Below, piece after piece: positions 24,403-32,139 of a DNA stretch of 64,000 nt (position 1 is its first letter; each line of letters starts with the position of its first letter). The translations under genes were made by a program, and so were the position numbers. Source of the DNA: Psychroserpens mesophilus. GTDB taxonomy: Bacteria; Bacteroidota; Bacteroidia; Flavobacteriales; Flavobacteriaceae. The DNA lies in the NCBI RefSeq assembly GCF_000826645.1, contig NZ_JXJP01000002.1, positions 1-64,000 of the forward strand, read 5' to 3'. The notes below the pieces were generated by a model that saw only the letters and a program-made list of their open reading frames with translations, had not been told where the DNA came from and did not search any database.

Positions 24403-24418
24403 TTACGGTAAACCATAA
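24403..24418 (-). promoter_or_regulatory. Predicted operator, site 4
   Basis: On the minus strand TTATGGTTTACCGTAA, an exact fit to TTAYGGNNNNCCGTAA, 47 bp before the nuclease start. A weak TAnnTTTG-like box (TATTTTAC, 24382-24375) lies about 20 bp downstream of it. Confidence 0.55.
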
Positions 24419-24520
24419 AATAAGGACAGAAGCGTATATTATTAAAATTTAATCCTTAACATATTTTCAAATACAACTATAGTCTGGTTCGATAATAGGT
24501 CAATGTAGTGTACAGAAGAA

Positions 24521-24548
24521 AAGCCAGATCGAAAGTTCTGGCTTTTTT
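24521..24548 (+). terminator. Rho-independent terminator without an obvious upstream gene
   Basis: AGCCAGA / TCTGGCT around a TCGAAAGT loop, followed by TTTTTT on the plus strand. No plus-strand gene ends here, so it may end a small RNA starting in 24420-24500. Confidence 0.6.
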
Positions 24549-24567
24549 GTTTTATACGTGATCATAT

Positions 24568-24599
24568 AAAAAAAAGGCCTGATTTACATCAGACCTTTC
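24568..24599 (-). terminator. Terminator of the Ala-rich lipoprotein gene
   Basis: AAAGGYCTGAT / ATCAGRCCTTT hairpin with a 4-nt loop, followed on the minus strand by a T-run, about 20 bp beyond the stop codon. Confidence 0.7.
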
Positions 24600-24618
24600 T
24601 TTATAAAACAACTAAAGC

Positions 24619-25020
24619 TTAGTTATTTTTTTTCATTTTGTCAGCCGCATTTTTAACTGCATCCTCACCGTCTTTTTTAACTTTTTCAACAGCATCTTTT
24701 GCATCTTCTTTAGCTTTAGCAGCCGCATCGTTAACTGCATCTTTAGCATTGTTTAAAGCATCTTCGGCTCCTGCTTTAGCTGAATCAACAGCGTCACCAG
24801 CAGAATCAGCAGCATCTTCCATTGCATCTTCAACAGCTTCAGCACCATCTTCTAATGCATCTCCAGTTGCTTCTGCAGCATCTTCAATAGCTTCTCCAGC
24901 TTCTTCAGCAGCATTTTCAACAGCATCAGCAGCGCTTTCAGCACCTTCCTTAGTTTCTCTACATGATACGGATACAATAAGTGCCAATACCAATACGATG
25001 TTCAATAATAATTTTTTCAT
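24619..25020 (-). CDS. Alanine-rich repetitive lipoprotein
   Basis: 133 residues. The signal ends LALIVSVSC (lipidated Cys20). The mature protein is a string of 11-residue-like amphipathic repeats rich in Ala, Glu, Asp and Lys (AADAVENAAEEAGEAIEDAA, KDAVNDAAAKAKEDAKDAVE). The N-terminal part is acidic and the C-terminal part basic. Such apolipoprotein-like or LEA-like helices bind membranes or protect the envelope under stress; this is analogy only. It has its own terminator. The reverse-strand open frame across it is a by-product of the GCN-rich codons. Confidence 0.75.
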   Translation of the reverse strand: MKKLLLNIVLVLALIVSVSCRETKEGAESAADAVENAAEEAGEAIEDAAEATGDALEDGAEAVEDAMEDAADSAGDAVDSAKAGAEDALNNAKDAVNDAAAKAKEDAKDAVEKVKKDGEDAVKNAADKMKKNN

Positions 25021-25135
25021 TGTAATAGTTTTAGTGTTAATTAATAATACACGAAATTAATAAGTTATATTGAAATGACCTTAAAAAAATTAACTTTTTG
25101 TTAACAGCCTAAGGCTTTACTTACAATTTACAGTC

Positions 25136-26362
25136 TTATATACGTATGTAATCTGTGATTTGGTTGACAGCACCTTTATTTTTTTGAATAAAAGTTTTGT
25201 TGAGAGAACCGAGTTGAACTCTTTTATCTGAGTTTTTAACTAATTCATTCAGCTTCTTTTCAAGAATATTGAAATTATTTACCGAAAATACGCCCCCGTT
25301 TTTGATCATTAATTCAGCTTCTGGAAATTTGTCATAATTACTACCAATAATGATTGGGACACCAAATACAGCTGGTTCTAAAATATTATGAAGTCCTGTA
25401 GTTCCCATTGCTCCACCTACATAAGCCATATCTGCATAGCTATATATTTTAGTTAATAATCCTATTGTATCCATAACAAAAACAGGAGCATCTTTGATAT
25501 TTTGATTTTGCATGTCTGAAAACAAGACATAGTCAGGCTCAAGTTTAGTGGTAATGTTTTTAATTTGAGTATTCTGAATGTTGTGAGGAGCAATGATAAA
25601 TTTTAAATCTTTTGACGCATTTTTATTAATGTATGGAATTAGAAGTGCTTCATCTTCTGGCCATGAACTTCCAATCACTATGCATAAGCTGTCACCTTTA
25701 AAATCTGAAATAAAATTTAGAGTATTATCTTGTAATAATTGATTTGAAACACGGTCATATCTGGTATCTCCAGAAACGGTAACATTAGTGATGTCAATAT
25801 CTTCAAGTAACATTTTTGAATTTTCATTTTGAACAAAAATATGCTCAAAAGCTCGTATGGCTTTCCGAAGATGATTGCCATACCATTTAAAATATGAATG
25901 ATTTTTTCTGAATAAGGCTGAAATGAGAATAGCTCGTCCTTGTCTTCGTTTTAATTCATTTAGAATATTTGGCCAAATATCGTATTTTATAAATACTGTA
26001 AATTCAGGATTAACAATATCCAAAAAGCGTCTTGAATTACCTTTAGTGTCTAATGGTAAATACACAACAACATCTGCAACAGGTGTGTTTTTGCGAATCT
26101 CATAACCTGAAGGCGAAAAAAAAGTTAGTACGATTTTATATGCAGGATACTTTTTTCTAATCGATTCGAATACAGGTAGACCTTGTTCATATTCACCTAA
26201 GGAGGCACAATGAAACCAAATCGTTTTATCGTTAGGAATTAAATGGTTTTTTAATATTTCAAATGTTTTTTTACGACCTTCAACACCTTTTTTAATCTTA
26301 TCATTAAATAATGCAAGTGCTTTTAAAATGAATGAAAGTATATGTATTCCTAAATTATACAA
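25136..26362 (-). CDS. waaA: 3-deoxy-D-manno-octulosonic acid (Kdo) transferase
   Basis: 408 residues, normal for WaaA/KdtA. An N-terminal membrane-association segment (LGIHILSFILKALALF) precedes the GT-B Rossmann domains. Diagnostic motifs include WFHCASLGEYEQGLPVFE with the catalytic-base Glu, VLTFFSPSGYEIRKN, FIKYDIWPN, and MAYVGGAMGTTGLHNILEPA of the Kdo-binding C-terminal domain. It transfers Kdo from CMP-Kdo to lipid IVA on the inner face of the inner membrane. It is divergent from the DegT gene. Confidence 0.93.
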   Translation of the reverse strand: MYNLGIHILSFILKALALFNDKIKKGVEGRKKTFEILKNHLIPNDKTIWFHCASLGEYEQGLPVFESIRKKYPAYKIVLTFFSPSGYEIRKNTPVADVVVYLPLDTKGNSRRFLDIVNPEFTVFIKYDIWPNILNELKRRQGRAILISALFRKNHSYFKWYGNHLRKAIRAFEHIFVQNENSKMLLEDIDITNVTVSGDTRYDRVSNQLLQDNTLNFISDFKGDSLCIVIGSSWPEDEALLIPYINKNASKDLKFIIAPHNIQNTQIKNITTKLEPDYVLFSDMQNQNIKDAPVFVMDTIGLLTKIYSYADMAYVGGAMGTTGLHNILEPAVFGVPIIIGSNYDKFPEAELMIKNGGVFSVNNFNILEKKLNELVKNSDKRVQLGSLNKTFIQKNKGAVNQITDYIRI

Positions 26363-26449
26363 TATATAAACGTTTAGTTCCTGCTAAAATACTGTTCTTT
26401 GAAATAATTTCATTGCTTAATGCTTATGAATTTTGTAATTTCGTCTTGT

Positions 26450-27604
26450 ATGAAAAAAATTCAAATGGTTGACCTTAAAGGTCAATATAGCAAAATAAAA
26501 GCTGAGGTTGACAGCTCTGTTTTAGAGGTGTTAGATTCTACGGCATATATTAATGGGCCAAGAGTTCATGAGTTTCAGAAAAATCTAGAATCCTATTTAG
26601 GTGTTAAACATGTAATTCCATGTGCTAATGGTACAGATGCGTTACAAATAGCGATGATGGGATTAGATTTGAAACCAGGTGATGAAGTTATTACGGCAGA
26701 TTTTACATTTGCTGCAACTGTTGAAGTTATTGCGCTATTGCAACTAACACCAGTATTGGTCGATGTAGATCCTGTAACATTTAATATCGATGTAGATGCT
26801 ATTAAAAAAGCAATTACACCAAAAACTAAAGCGATTGTTCCTGTTCATCTCTTCGGAATGTGTGCCAATATGGAGGCAATTATGACTATTGCTAAGGCTC
26901 ATAATCTTTACGTTATTGAAGATAATGCTCAGGGTATTGGTTCTACATACACCTACAGCGATGGCACTAAGGCTAAAGCTGGAACTATTGGACATGTAGC
27001 TTCGACGTCCTTTTTTCCATCTAAAAATCTGGGATGTTATGGAGATGGTGGTGCGATTTTTACAAATGATGACGATTTGGCACACACCATAAGAGGTATT
27101 GTAAATCATGGCATGTATGTGCGTTACCATCACGATGTTGTTGGCGTAAATTCGAGATTAGATTCTATTCAAGCTGCTATTTTAGATATTAAATTAAAAC
27201 GACTCGATACATATAATCAAGAAAGACGAAAGGCAGCAAGAGCTTATAACACTGCTTTTAGTGGCATTGACAATATCATTATACCAAGTGGCAAAACAAC
27301 TTGTCAAGGCATATGTGACACATGTGACTGTCATGTGTTTCATCAATATACACTACGGATTTTAAATACAGACAGGGACGCATTGGTAAAACACTTGAAT
27401 GACAATGGAATTCCATGTGGTGTGTATTATCCAATTCCTCTACATTTACAGAAGGCATATCAAGATTCTCGATATAATGAAGCAGATTTTCCGGTTACAA
27501 ATCAATTAGTTAAAGAAGTTATTTCATTGCCAATGCATACTGAATTAGATGATGAACAAATTGAGTTCATTACGTCTACAGTTATCAATTTTGTAAATTC
27601 TTAA
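26450..27604 (+). CDS. DegT/DnrJ/EryC1/StrS-family sugar aminotransferase
   Basis: 384 residues from ATG 26450 (MKKIQMVDLKGQY); a start 10 codons earlier would place the family's first motif too far in. PLP-enzyme features: YLGVKHVIPCANGTDALQIA, YVIEDNAQGIGS with the Asp that contacts the pyridine N, and TSFFPSKNLGCYGDGGA with the Schiff-base Lys. A short Cys-rich insertion (TCQGICDTCDCHVFHQYTL) is present. The family makes aminodeoxysugars for LPS O-antigen or surface glycans. galE follows 5 bp later, so both serve nucleotide-sugar synthesis. Confidence 0.9.
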   Translation: MKKIQMVDLKGQYSKIKAEVDSSVLEVLDSTAYINGPRVHEFQKNLESYLGVKHVIPCANGTDALQIAMMGLDLKPGDEVITADFTFAATVEVIALLQLTPVLVDVDPVTFNIDVDAIKKAITPKTKAIVPVHLFGMCANMEAIMTIAKAHNLYVIEDNAQGIGSTYTYSDGTKAKAGTIGHVASTSFFPSKNLGCYGDGGAIFTNDDDLAHTIRGIVNHGMYVRYHHDVVGVNSRLDSIQAAILDIKLKRLDTYNQERRKAARAYNTAFSGIDNIIIPSGKTTCQGICDTCDCHVFHQYTLRILNTDRDALVKHLNDNGIPCGVYYPIPLHLQKAYQDSRYNEADFPVTNQLVKEVISLPMHTELDDEQIEFITSTVINFVNS

Positions 27605-27609
27605 TACTA

Positions 27610-28635
27610 ATGAAGAAAATTCTTGTTACTGGTGGATTAGGGTTCATTGGTTCACATACGGTTGTAGAGTTACAAAATGAAGGTTACGACGTTGTTATCA
27701 TTGATGACCTGTCTAATGCTTCTATCGATGTTATAGAAGGTATTACTGAAATTACCGGAATTTCTCCAATGTTTGAAAAAATAGATTTAAAAGAAAAGTC
27801 TTCAGTAGAACATTTTTTTCAAAAGCATAATGATATTTCTGGAGTCATTCATTTTGCGGCCAGTAAGGCAGTTGGTGAAAGCGTAGCAAAGCCTTTGTTG
27901 TATTATGAAAACAATCTCAATACACTTATTTATGTGTTGAAAGAAGTTCTTAATCTAAAATCTTCTAATTTTATCTTTAGTTCGTCATGTACTGTTTATG
28001 GTCAGGCAGATGAAATGCCAATAACTGAAAATGCACCTGTAAAACCTGCTGAATCTCCGTATGGAAACACAAAACAAATAGGTGAAGAAATTATAAAAGA
28101 TACCTGTAAAGTCAATGCTAATCTAAATGCAATTGCCTTACGATACTTTAATCCTATTGGTGCTCATTCGTCTGCTAAAATTGGAGAATTACCTATTGGT
28201 GTCCCTCAAAATTTGGTGCCATTTATAACGCAAACAGCTGCTGGACTTCGAGAGTGCTTGTCTGTTTTTGGAAATAACTATCCAACCTCAGATGGGACTT
28301 GCATAAGAGATTACATTCATGTTGTGGATTTGGCTAAGGCTCATGTTGTTGCTTTACAACGACTTTTGGAAGCTAAGAATTCATCAAATTTTGAAACATT
28401 TAATGTTGGTACTGGAGTTGGTAGTTCGGTATTAGAAGTGATTCAGTCTTTTGAGAAGGTTTCAGGGCAATCTCTTAATTACAAAATAGCGCCTAGAAGA
28501 GAAGGTGATGTGGTTAAAGCCTATGCAAACACTAAAAAAGCAAATGCTGTTTTAGGTTGGGAAGCAAAATCGACACTTGATGATGCCATGTTATCTGCCT
28601 GGAAATGGGAGCAAAATATTAGAAATCTTAAATAA
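27610..28635 (+). CDS. galE: UDP-glucose 4-epimerase
   Basis: 341 residues. The Rossmann start ILVTGGLGFIGSHTVVELQ binds NAD; catalytic elements are SSSCTVYG (Ser) and SPYGNTKQIGEEI (Tyr-x-x-x-Lys). RYFNPIGAHSSAKIGE and GTCIRDYIHVVDLAKAH are family hallmarks. It interconverts UDP-glucose and UDP-galactose, feeding surface polysaccharide. It is translated with the aminotransferase (5-bp gap). Confidence 0.95.
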   Translation: MKKILVTGGLGFIGSHTVVELQNEGYDVVIIDDLSNASIDVIEGITEITGISPMFEKIDLKEKSSVEHFFQKHNDISGVIHFAASKAVGESVAKPLLYYENNLNTLIYVLKEVLNLKSSNFIFSSSCTVYGQADEMPITENAPVKPAESPYGNTKQIGEEIIKDTCKVNANLNAIALRYFNPIGAHSSAKIGELPIGVPQNLVPFITQTAAGLRECLSVFGNNYPTSDGTCIRDYIHVVDLAKAHVVALQRLLEAKNSSNFETFNVGTGVGSSVLEVIQSFEKVSGQSLNYKIAPRREGDVVKAYANTKKANAVLGWEAKSTLDDAMLSAWKWEQNIRNLK

Positions 28636-28818
28636 ATCGTCATCATCTCATTGTAAAACTGTTAGTTGATAGGCGATATCCTTGTGAATCTGTTAATAAT
28701 AATAGCTTATAATTATTGGTTTTACATTTAACAATTTGATTAACAATCATTTAATGCTTTAAACTTGGAATTGGTTATTGGTATATGTTCCTTTGTCTTT
28801 AATGATAAATGAAAACCA

Positions 28819-29010
28819 ATGAAACTGATTAGTATTAAAAGAGAAACGAAGCCTGAAGTTAGATTTACTAAAAAAATGGGAGCATTGTCCATCAATGTGA
28901 CTTACATTAAGAAACAATTTCTTAATATTCCATTTAAAACACTTCATAAATACAGAGAAACCTATTATGGTGAAGTGAAAGATTGTGACAATATTAGTTT
29001 AGCAAGATAA
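28819..29010 (+). CDS. Small conserved-looking hypothetical protein
   Basis: 63 residues: MKLISIKRETKPEVRFTKK, MGALSINVTYIKKQFLNIPF, KTLHKYRETYYGEVKDCDN. It is basic and soluble with no known domain. Support for reality: independent transcription unit with a strong terminator 3 bp after the stop, and sensible codon use. The open frame on the opposite strand lacks such context. Confidence 0.6.
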   Translation: MKLISIKRETKPEVRFTKKMGALSINVTYIKKQFLNIPFKTLHKYRETYYGEVKDCDNISLAR

Positions 29011-29013
29011 AAC

Positions 29014-29044
29014 AAAAAGCCTATTCCATTGGAATAGGCTTTTT
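29014..29044 (+). terminator. Bidirectional terminator
   Basis: AAAAAGCCTATTCC / GGAATAGGCTTTTT hairpin between convergent genes; symmetric A/T tracts suit both the 63-residue protein gene and lspA. Confidence 0.85.
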
Positions 29045-29051
29045 GCTTAAA

Positions 29052-29549
29052 TTATGAGACCGTGTTTTTTTTTGGTGCTATGATCCAGGTGTATATAAGA
29101 ACAAGCATTCCGAAAGTTACAGACATATCAGCAACATTAAAAATACCAGTTTTAAAAACACCTCCTAAGTCGATAAAGAAAAAGTCAGTTACTTTTCCGA
29201 AAGCAATGCGATCAAACACATTAGCAATTCCTCCACCAGCGATACAACTTAATGCCATCGTACTTAATTTGTCTAAGGTTTTGTTAACTATTATATAGTA
29301 AATCAGGTAACCTAATACTAATGTTGGAAGAATCAATAAGAAAATAAGCCTCAGTGTCTCATTCATTTCGCTTCCCATGCCAAGAAAAGCACCTTTGTTT
29401 TCTACATTGGTAAGAATAAATTTGTCACCAATAAGTTCAATTACTTCTCGTAGTTCAATATTTGCTCTAACAATTACTTTGGAAATTTGGTCAATTGCAA
29501 TATTGAAGATGATAAGCAATACAATGCTTACGTTTCTAGATAACTTCAT
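29052..29549 (-). CDS. lspA: Lipoprotein signal peptidase (signal peptidase II)
   Basis: 165 residues, four transmembrane helices. Catalytic aspartates are in AGGGIANVFDRIAFGKVTDF and FNVADMSVTFG; the N-terminal helix carries the IDQISK motif, and VENKGAFLGMGS matches the conserved N-x-G-A/x-F. It removes signal peptides from diacylated prolipoproteins, several of which are coded in this window. fabD precedes it by 6 bp. Confidence 0.93.
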   Translation of the reverse strand: MKLSRNVSIVLLIIFNIAIDQISKVIVRANIELREVIELIGDKFILTNVENKGAFLGMGSEMNETLRLIFLLILPTLVLGYLIYYIIVNKTLDKLSTMALSCIAGGGIANVFDRIAFGKVTDFFFIDLGGVFKTGIFNVADMSVTFGMLVLIYTWIIAPKKNTVS

Positions 29550-29555
29550 AGAATC

Positions 29556-30449
29556 TTAAGCATTAGTTTCAAAAGTTGCTGAAGCCGTTTCAGATTCTCG
29601 ATTTATTTTTTTAACAAGACCTTGTAAGACTTTTCCTGGTCCAACTTCAGTGAAATGAGATGCGCCATCCGCAATCATTTGTTGTACAGACTGAGTCCAT
29701 CGTACAGGAGCAGTTAATTGTGAAATTAAATTTGCTTTAATTTCGTTTTCATCAGTGATAGCAGTAGCTGTTACATTTTGATAGATAGGACACTTAGGTT
29801 TGCTAAATGTGGTGTTTTCTATGGCAGCCGCTAATTCTTCACGAGCTGGTTCCATAAGAGGTGAGTGAAAAGCTCCGCCAACAGGCAAAACTAGAGCACG
29901 ACGAGCACCTTTTTCTTTTAATGTTTCACATGCTTTGTGAATAGCTTCAACTTCACCAGAAATCACCAACTGACCTGGACAATTATAATTTGCAGCAACC
30001 ACAATGCCTTCAGTGTTTGCACATACATTTTCTACAACATCATCGTCTAAACCTAAAACTGCAGCCATCGTGCTTGGTTGTAATTCACAAGCTTTTTGCA
30101 TTGCTTGAGCACGTTGAGAAACCAGTTTCAATCCGTCTTCAAAAGTTAAAGCACCTGCAGCTACTAAAGCTGAAAATTCTCCAAGTGAATGGCCAGCAAC
30201 CATATCTGGCTTAAAGTTGTCACCAAGTGTTTTTGCTAAGATAACTGAATGCAAAAAAATAGCTGGTTGCGTCACTTTAGTTTCTTTTAAATCGTCATCA
30301 GACCCTTCAAACATGATATCTGTAATAGGAAATCCTAAGATATCATTAGCTTTTTCAAACAACTCTTGAGCTAGAGGTGAGTTTTCATAAAGGTCTAATC
30401 CCATTCCTGAGAACTGAGCTCCTTGACCTGGAAATATATATGCGTTCAT
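29556..30449 (-). CDS. fabD: Malonyl-CoA:ACP transacylase
   Basis: 297 residues from ATG at 30449 (MNAYIFPGQGAQFSGMG). An in-frame start 75 bp upstream lies beyond the promoter box at 30471-30478 and is rejected. The catalytic Ser is in PDMVAGHSLGEFSALVAAG; GGAFHSPLMEPA gives the catalytic His, and QPAIFLHSVILAK and GPGKVLQGLVKKI are further landmarks. It loads malonyl groups onto ACP for fatty acid synthesis. Confidence 0.94.
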   Translation of the reverse strand: MNAYIFPGQGAQFSGMGLDLYENSPLAQELFEKANDILGFPITDIMFEGSDDDLKETKVTQPAIFLHSVILAKTLGDNFKPDMVAGHSLGEFSALVAAGALTFEDGLKLVSQRAQAMQKACELQPSTMAAVLGLDDDVVENVCANTEGIVVAANYNCPGQLVISGEVEAIHKACETLKEKGARRALVLPVGGAFHSPLMEPAREELAAAIENTTFSKPKCPIYQNVTATAITDENEIKANLISQLTAPVRWTQSVQQMIADGASHFTEVGPGKVLQGLVKKINRESETASATFETNA

Positions 30450-30470
30450 TTTAATCAAAAATTTATTGTG

Positions 30471-30478
30471 CAAAAATA
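30471..30478 (-). promoter_or_regulatory. -7 promoter element of fabD
   Basis: TATTTTTG on the minus strand, an exact TAnnTTTG, 21 bp before the fabD ATG. It decides the start codon. Confidence 0.55.
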
Positions 30479-30493
30479 GGAATAATATTGAAC

Positions 30494-32053
30494 TTATAAG
30501 TTTGAAGTTGCAGCTTCTGCACAACGTTCGCCATCCATAGCAGCAGAAACAATTCCTCCAGCATAACCTCCACCTTCACCACAAGGATATAAATTAGTGA
30601 TTTCAGGATGTGCTAAATCCTCGTTTCTAGGAATGCTTACAGGTGATGAAGTTCTAGATTCAACGCCTATGATATTGGCTTCTTCAGTATAATAACCATG
30701 CATTTTTTCACCAAATGCTTTAAAGCCTTTTCGAAGTGAGCCACCAATTAATTTTGGTAATAAAGAATGTAAAGGAGCAGATTTCAAGCCTGGTTGATAG
30801 GATGTTTCATTGAGACTTGAAGATAGCTTGCCTGCTACAAAATCGGTTAATCGTTGGCCAGGAGCAGATTGTCGTCTTCCGCCTGAAGTAAATGCTAAGC
30901 GCTCTAAATCTCTTTGATATTCTAGCGCTTTCAATTCGCCAAAATGTTCGTATTTGTATAAATCTTTATCCGCATTAATTTCTACAACAATGCCAGAATT
31001 TGCAAACTTGTTATTTCGTTTTGAAGGCGACATGCCATTAACGACGACCTCTCCATTTGCAGTCGCAGCAGGAACTATAAATCCGCCAGGACACATACAA
31101 AATGAATACACACCTCTGTCATTTACCTGTTGTACTAAACTGTAAGCTGCAGGAGGTAATAATTCGCTGCGCTTTTCGCCTATGCAGTGGTATTGAATGC
31201 CGTCAATAATATCTTGTGGATGTTCTACCCGAACTCCCATGGCGAACGATTTTGCTTTTAACTGAATGTGTTTGTCGTTCAATAAATAAAAGATATCACG
31301 AGCTGAATGACCAGTAGCTAAAATAACTTTTTCAACAGCCAATTCATTGCCATTTTGAAGTTGAATTGCTGTAATTTTTTTGTCCTTAATTGTAAAGTCT
31401 GTTACTCTAGTTTCGAAATGAATTTCACCGCCAAATTTTAAAATGGTTTCTCTAATATTCTGAACCACATTAGGTAATTTGTTAGTTCCTATATGTGGAT
31501 GTGCATCAACTAAAATTTGTTCTGTTGCACCATGGAAGACTAAATTTTCAAATATGCGACGCACATCTCCTCGCTTCAAACTTCGCGTATAAAGTTTGCC
31601 ATCACTATAAGTTCCGGCTCCACCTTCTCCAAAGCAATAGTTTGAATCCTCATTAACAATATGATCTTGATTTATGGCTTTTAAATCGCGACGTCTGTCT
31701 TGAACATTTTTGCCGCGTTCTAATACTACAGGCTTAAAACCTAATTCTATGCATCGTAATGCTGCCCACATTCCTGCTGGTCCGAAACCAATAATATGAA
31801 TTGGTTTTGATTTCGAAACATCTTTATAATCAAATGTATAGTCTGACGTTTCTGGAACAGGTTCATTGATGTAAACTTCAACCTTGTAATTGAACATGAT
31901 TTGGGACTTACGTGCATCAATCGATTTTCTTAGAATTTTAATTCCAGTTATCTCTGAAGGGTTGATACCTAAATCATAGGCTGCCTTGTTAAGCAGACCG
32001 TCAGTTTTGGCTTCTTGATGTAAATTAATGCGTAACTGTAAGGCTTTTATCAT
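30494..32053 (-). CDS. FAD-dependent oxidoreductase (uncharacterised dehydrogenase family)
   Basis: 519 residues. The dinucleotide-binding loop is PIHIIGFGPAGMWAALRCIE (about residues 84-103), preceded by an 80-residue N-terminal domain typical of this family. Other landmarks: FGEGGAGTYSDGKLYTR, VILATGHSARDIFYLL, and the C-terminal NLYPCGEGGGYAGGIVSAA FAD loop. Proteins of this family are widespread and monomeric or soluble, and their physiological substrate is unknown. It ends 45 bp before the fabD start, so the two may be co-transcribed or separated by the fabD promoter. Confidence 0.88.
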   Translation of the reverse strand: MIKALQLRINLHQEAKTDGLLNKAAYDLGINPSEITGIKILRKSIDARKSQIMFNYKVEVYINEPVPETSDYTFDYKDVSKSKPIHIIGFGPAGMWAALRCIELGFKPVVLERGKNVQDRRRDLKAINQDHIVNEDSNYCFGEGGAGTYSDGKLYTRSLKRGDVRRIFENLVFHGATEQILVDAHPHIGTNKLPNVVQNIRETILKFGGEIHFETRVTDFTIKDKKITAIQLQNGNELAVEKVILATGHSARDIFYLLNDKHIQLKAKSFAMGVRVEHPQDIIDGIQYHCIGEKRSELLPPAAYSLVQQVNDRGVYSFCMCPGGFIVPAATANGEVVVNGMSPSKRNNKFANSGIVVEINADKDLYKYEHFGELKALEYQRDLERLAFTSGGRRQSAPGQRLTDFVAGKLSSSLNETSYQPGLKSAPLHSLLPKLIGGSLRKGFKAFGEKMHGYYTEEANIIGVESRTSSPVSIPRNEDLAHPEITNLYPCGEGGGYAGGIVSAAMDGERCAEAATSNL

Positions 32054-32087
32054 GGTTCGAAATTAATGAATATTCAAATAAAAAAAA

Positions 32088-32120
32088 CACCTTAAGCTAA
32101 ATTTAAAGTTTAAGGTGTTC
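32088..32120 (-). terminator. Terminator of the ABC permease/peptidase gene
   Basis: AACACCTTAA / TTAAGGTGTT inverted repeat with an A/T-rich loop, followed by a T-run on the minus strand, about 20 bp past the stop. Confidence 0.7.
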
Positions 32121-32139
32121 TGTTATAAACATTGAAATC

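Noticed and set aside
8294-24418. Integrated phage or integrative element with att sites
   Set aside because: No integrase, no structural phage genes and no flanking direct repeats were found by eye; only an IS30 fossil is present.
24481-24515. GGTTCGATA resembling a tRNA T-loop
   Set aside because: The flanking bases do not pair as a T-stem and no acceptor or anticodon arm can be formed, so it is not a tRNA and not a convincing attachment site.
24638-25060. 140-residue Ala/Ser-rich ORF opposite the Ala-rich lipoprotein
   Set aside because: It is the antisense shadow of GCN/GAN repeats; the minus-strand gene has a lipobox and terminator.
28759-28947. 62-codon minus-strand ORF
   Set aside because: It overlaps the better supported plus-strand 63-residue gene and has no homology or promoter.
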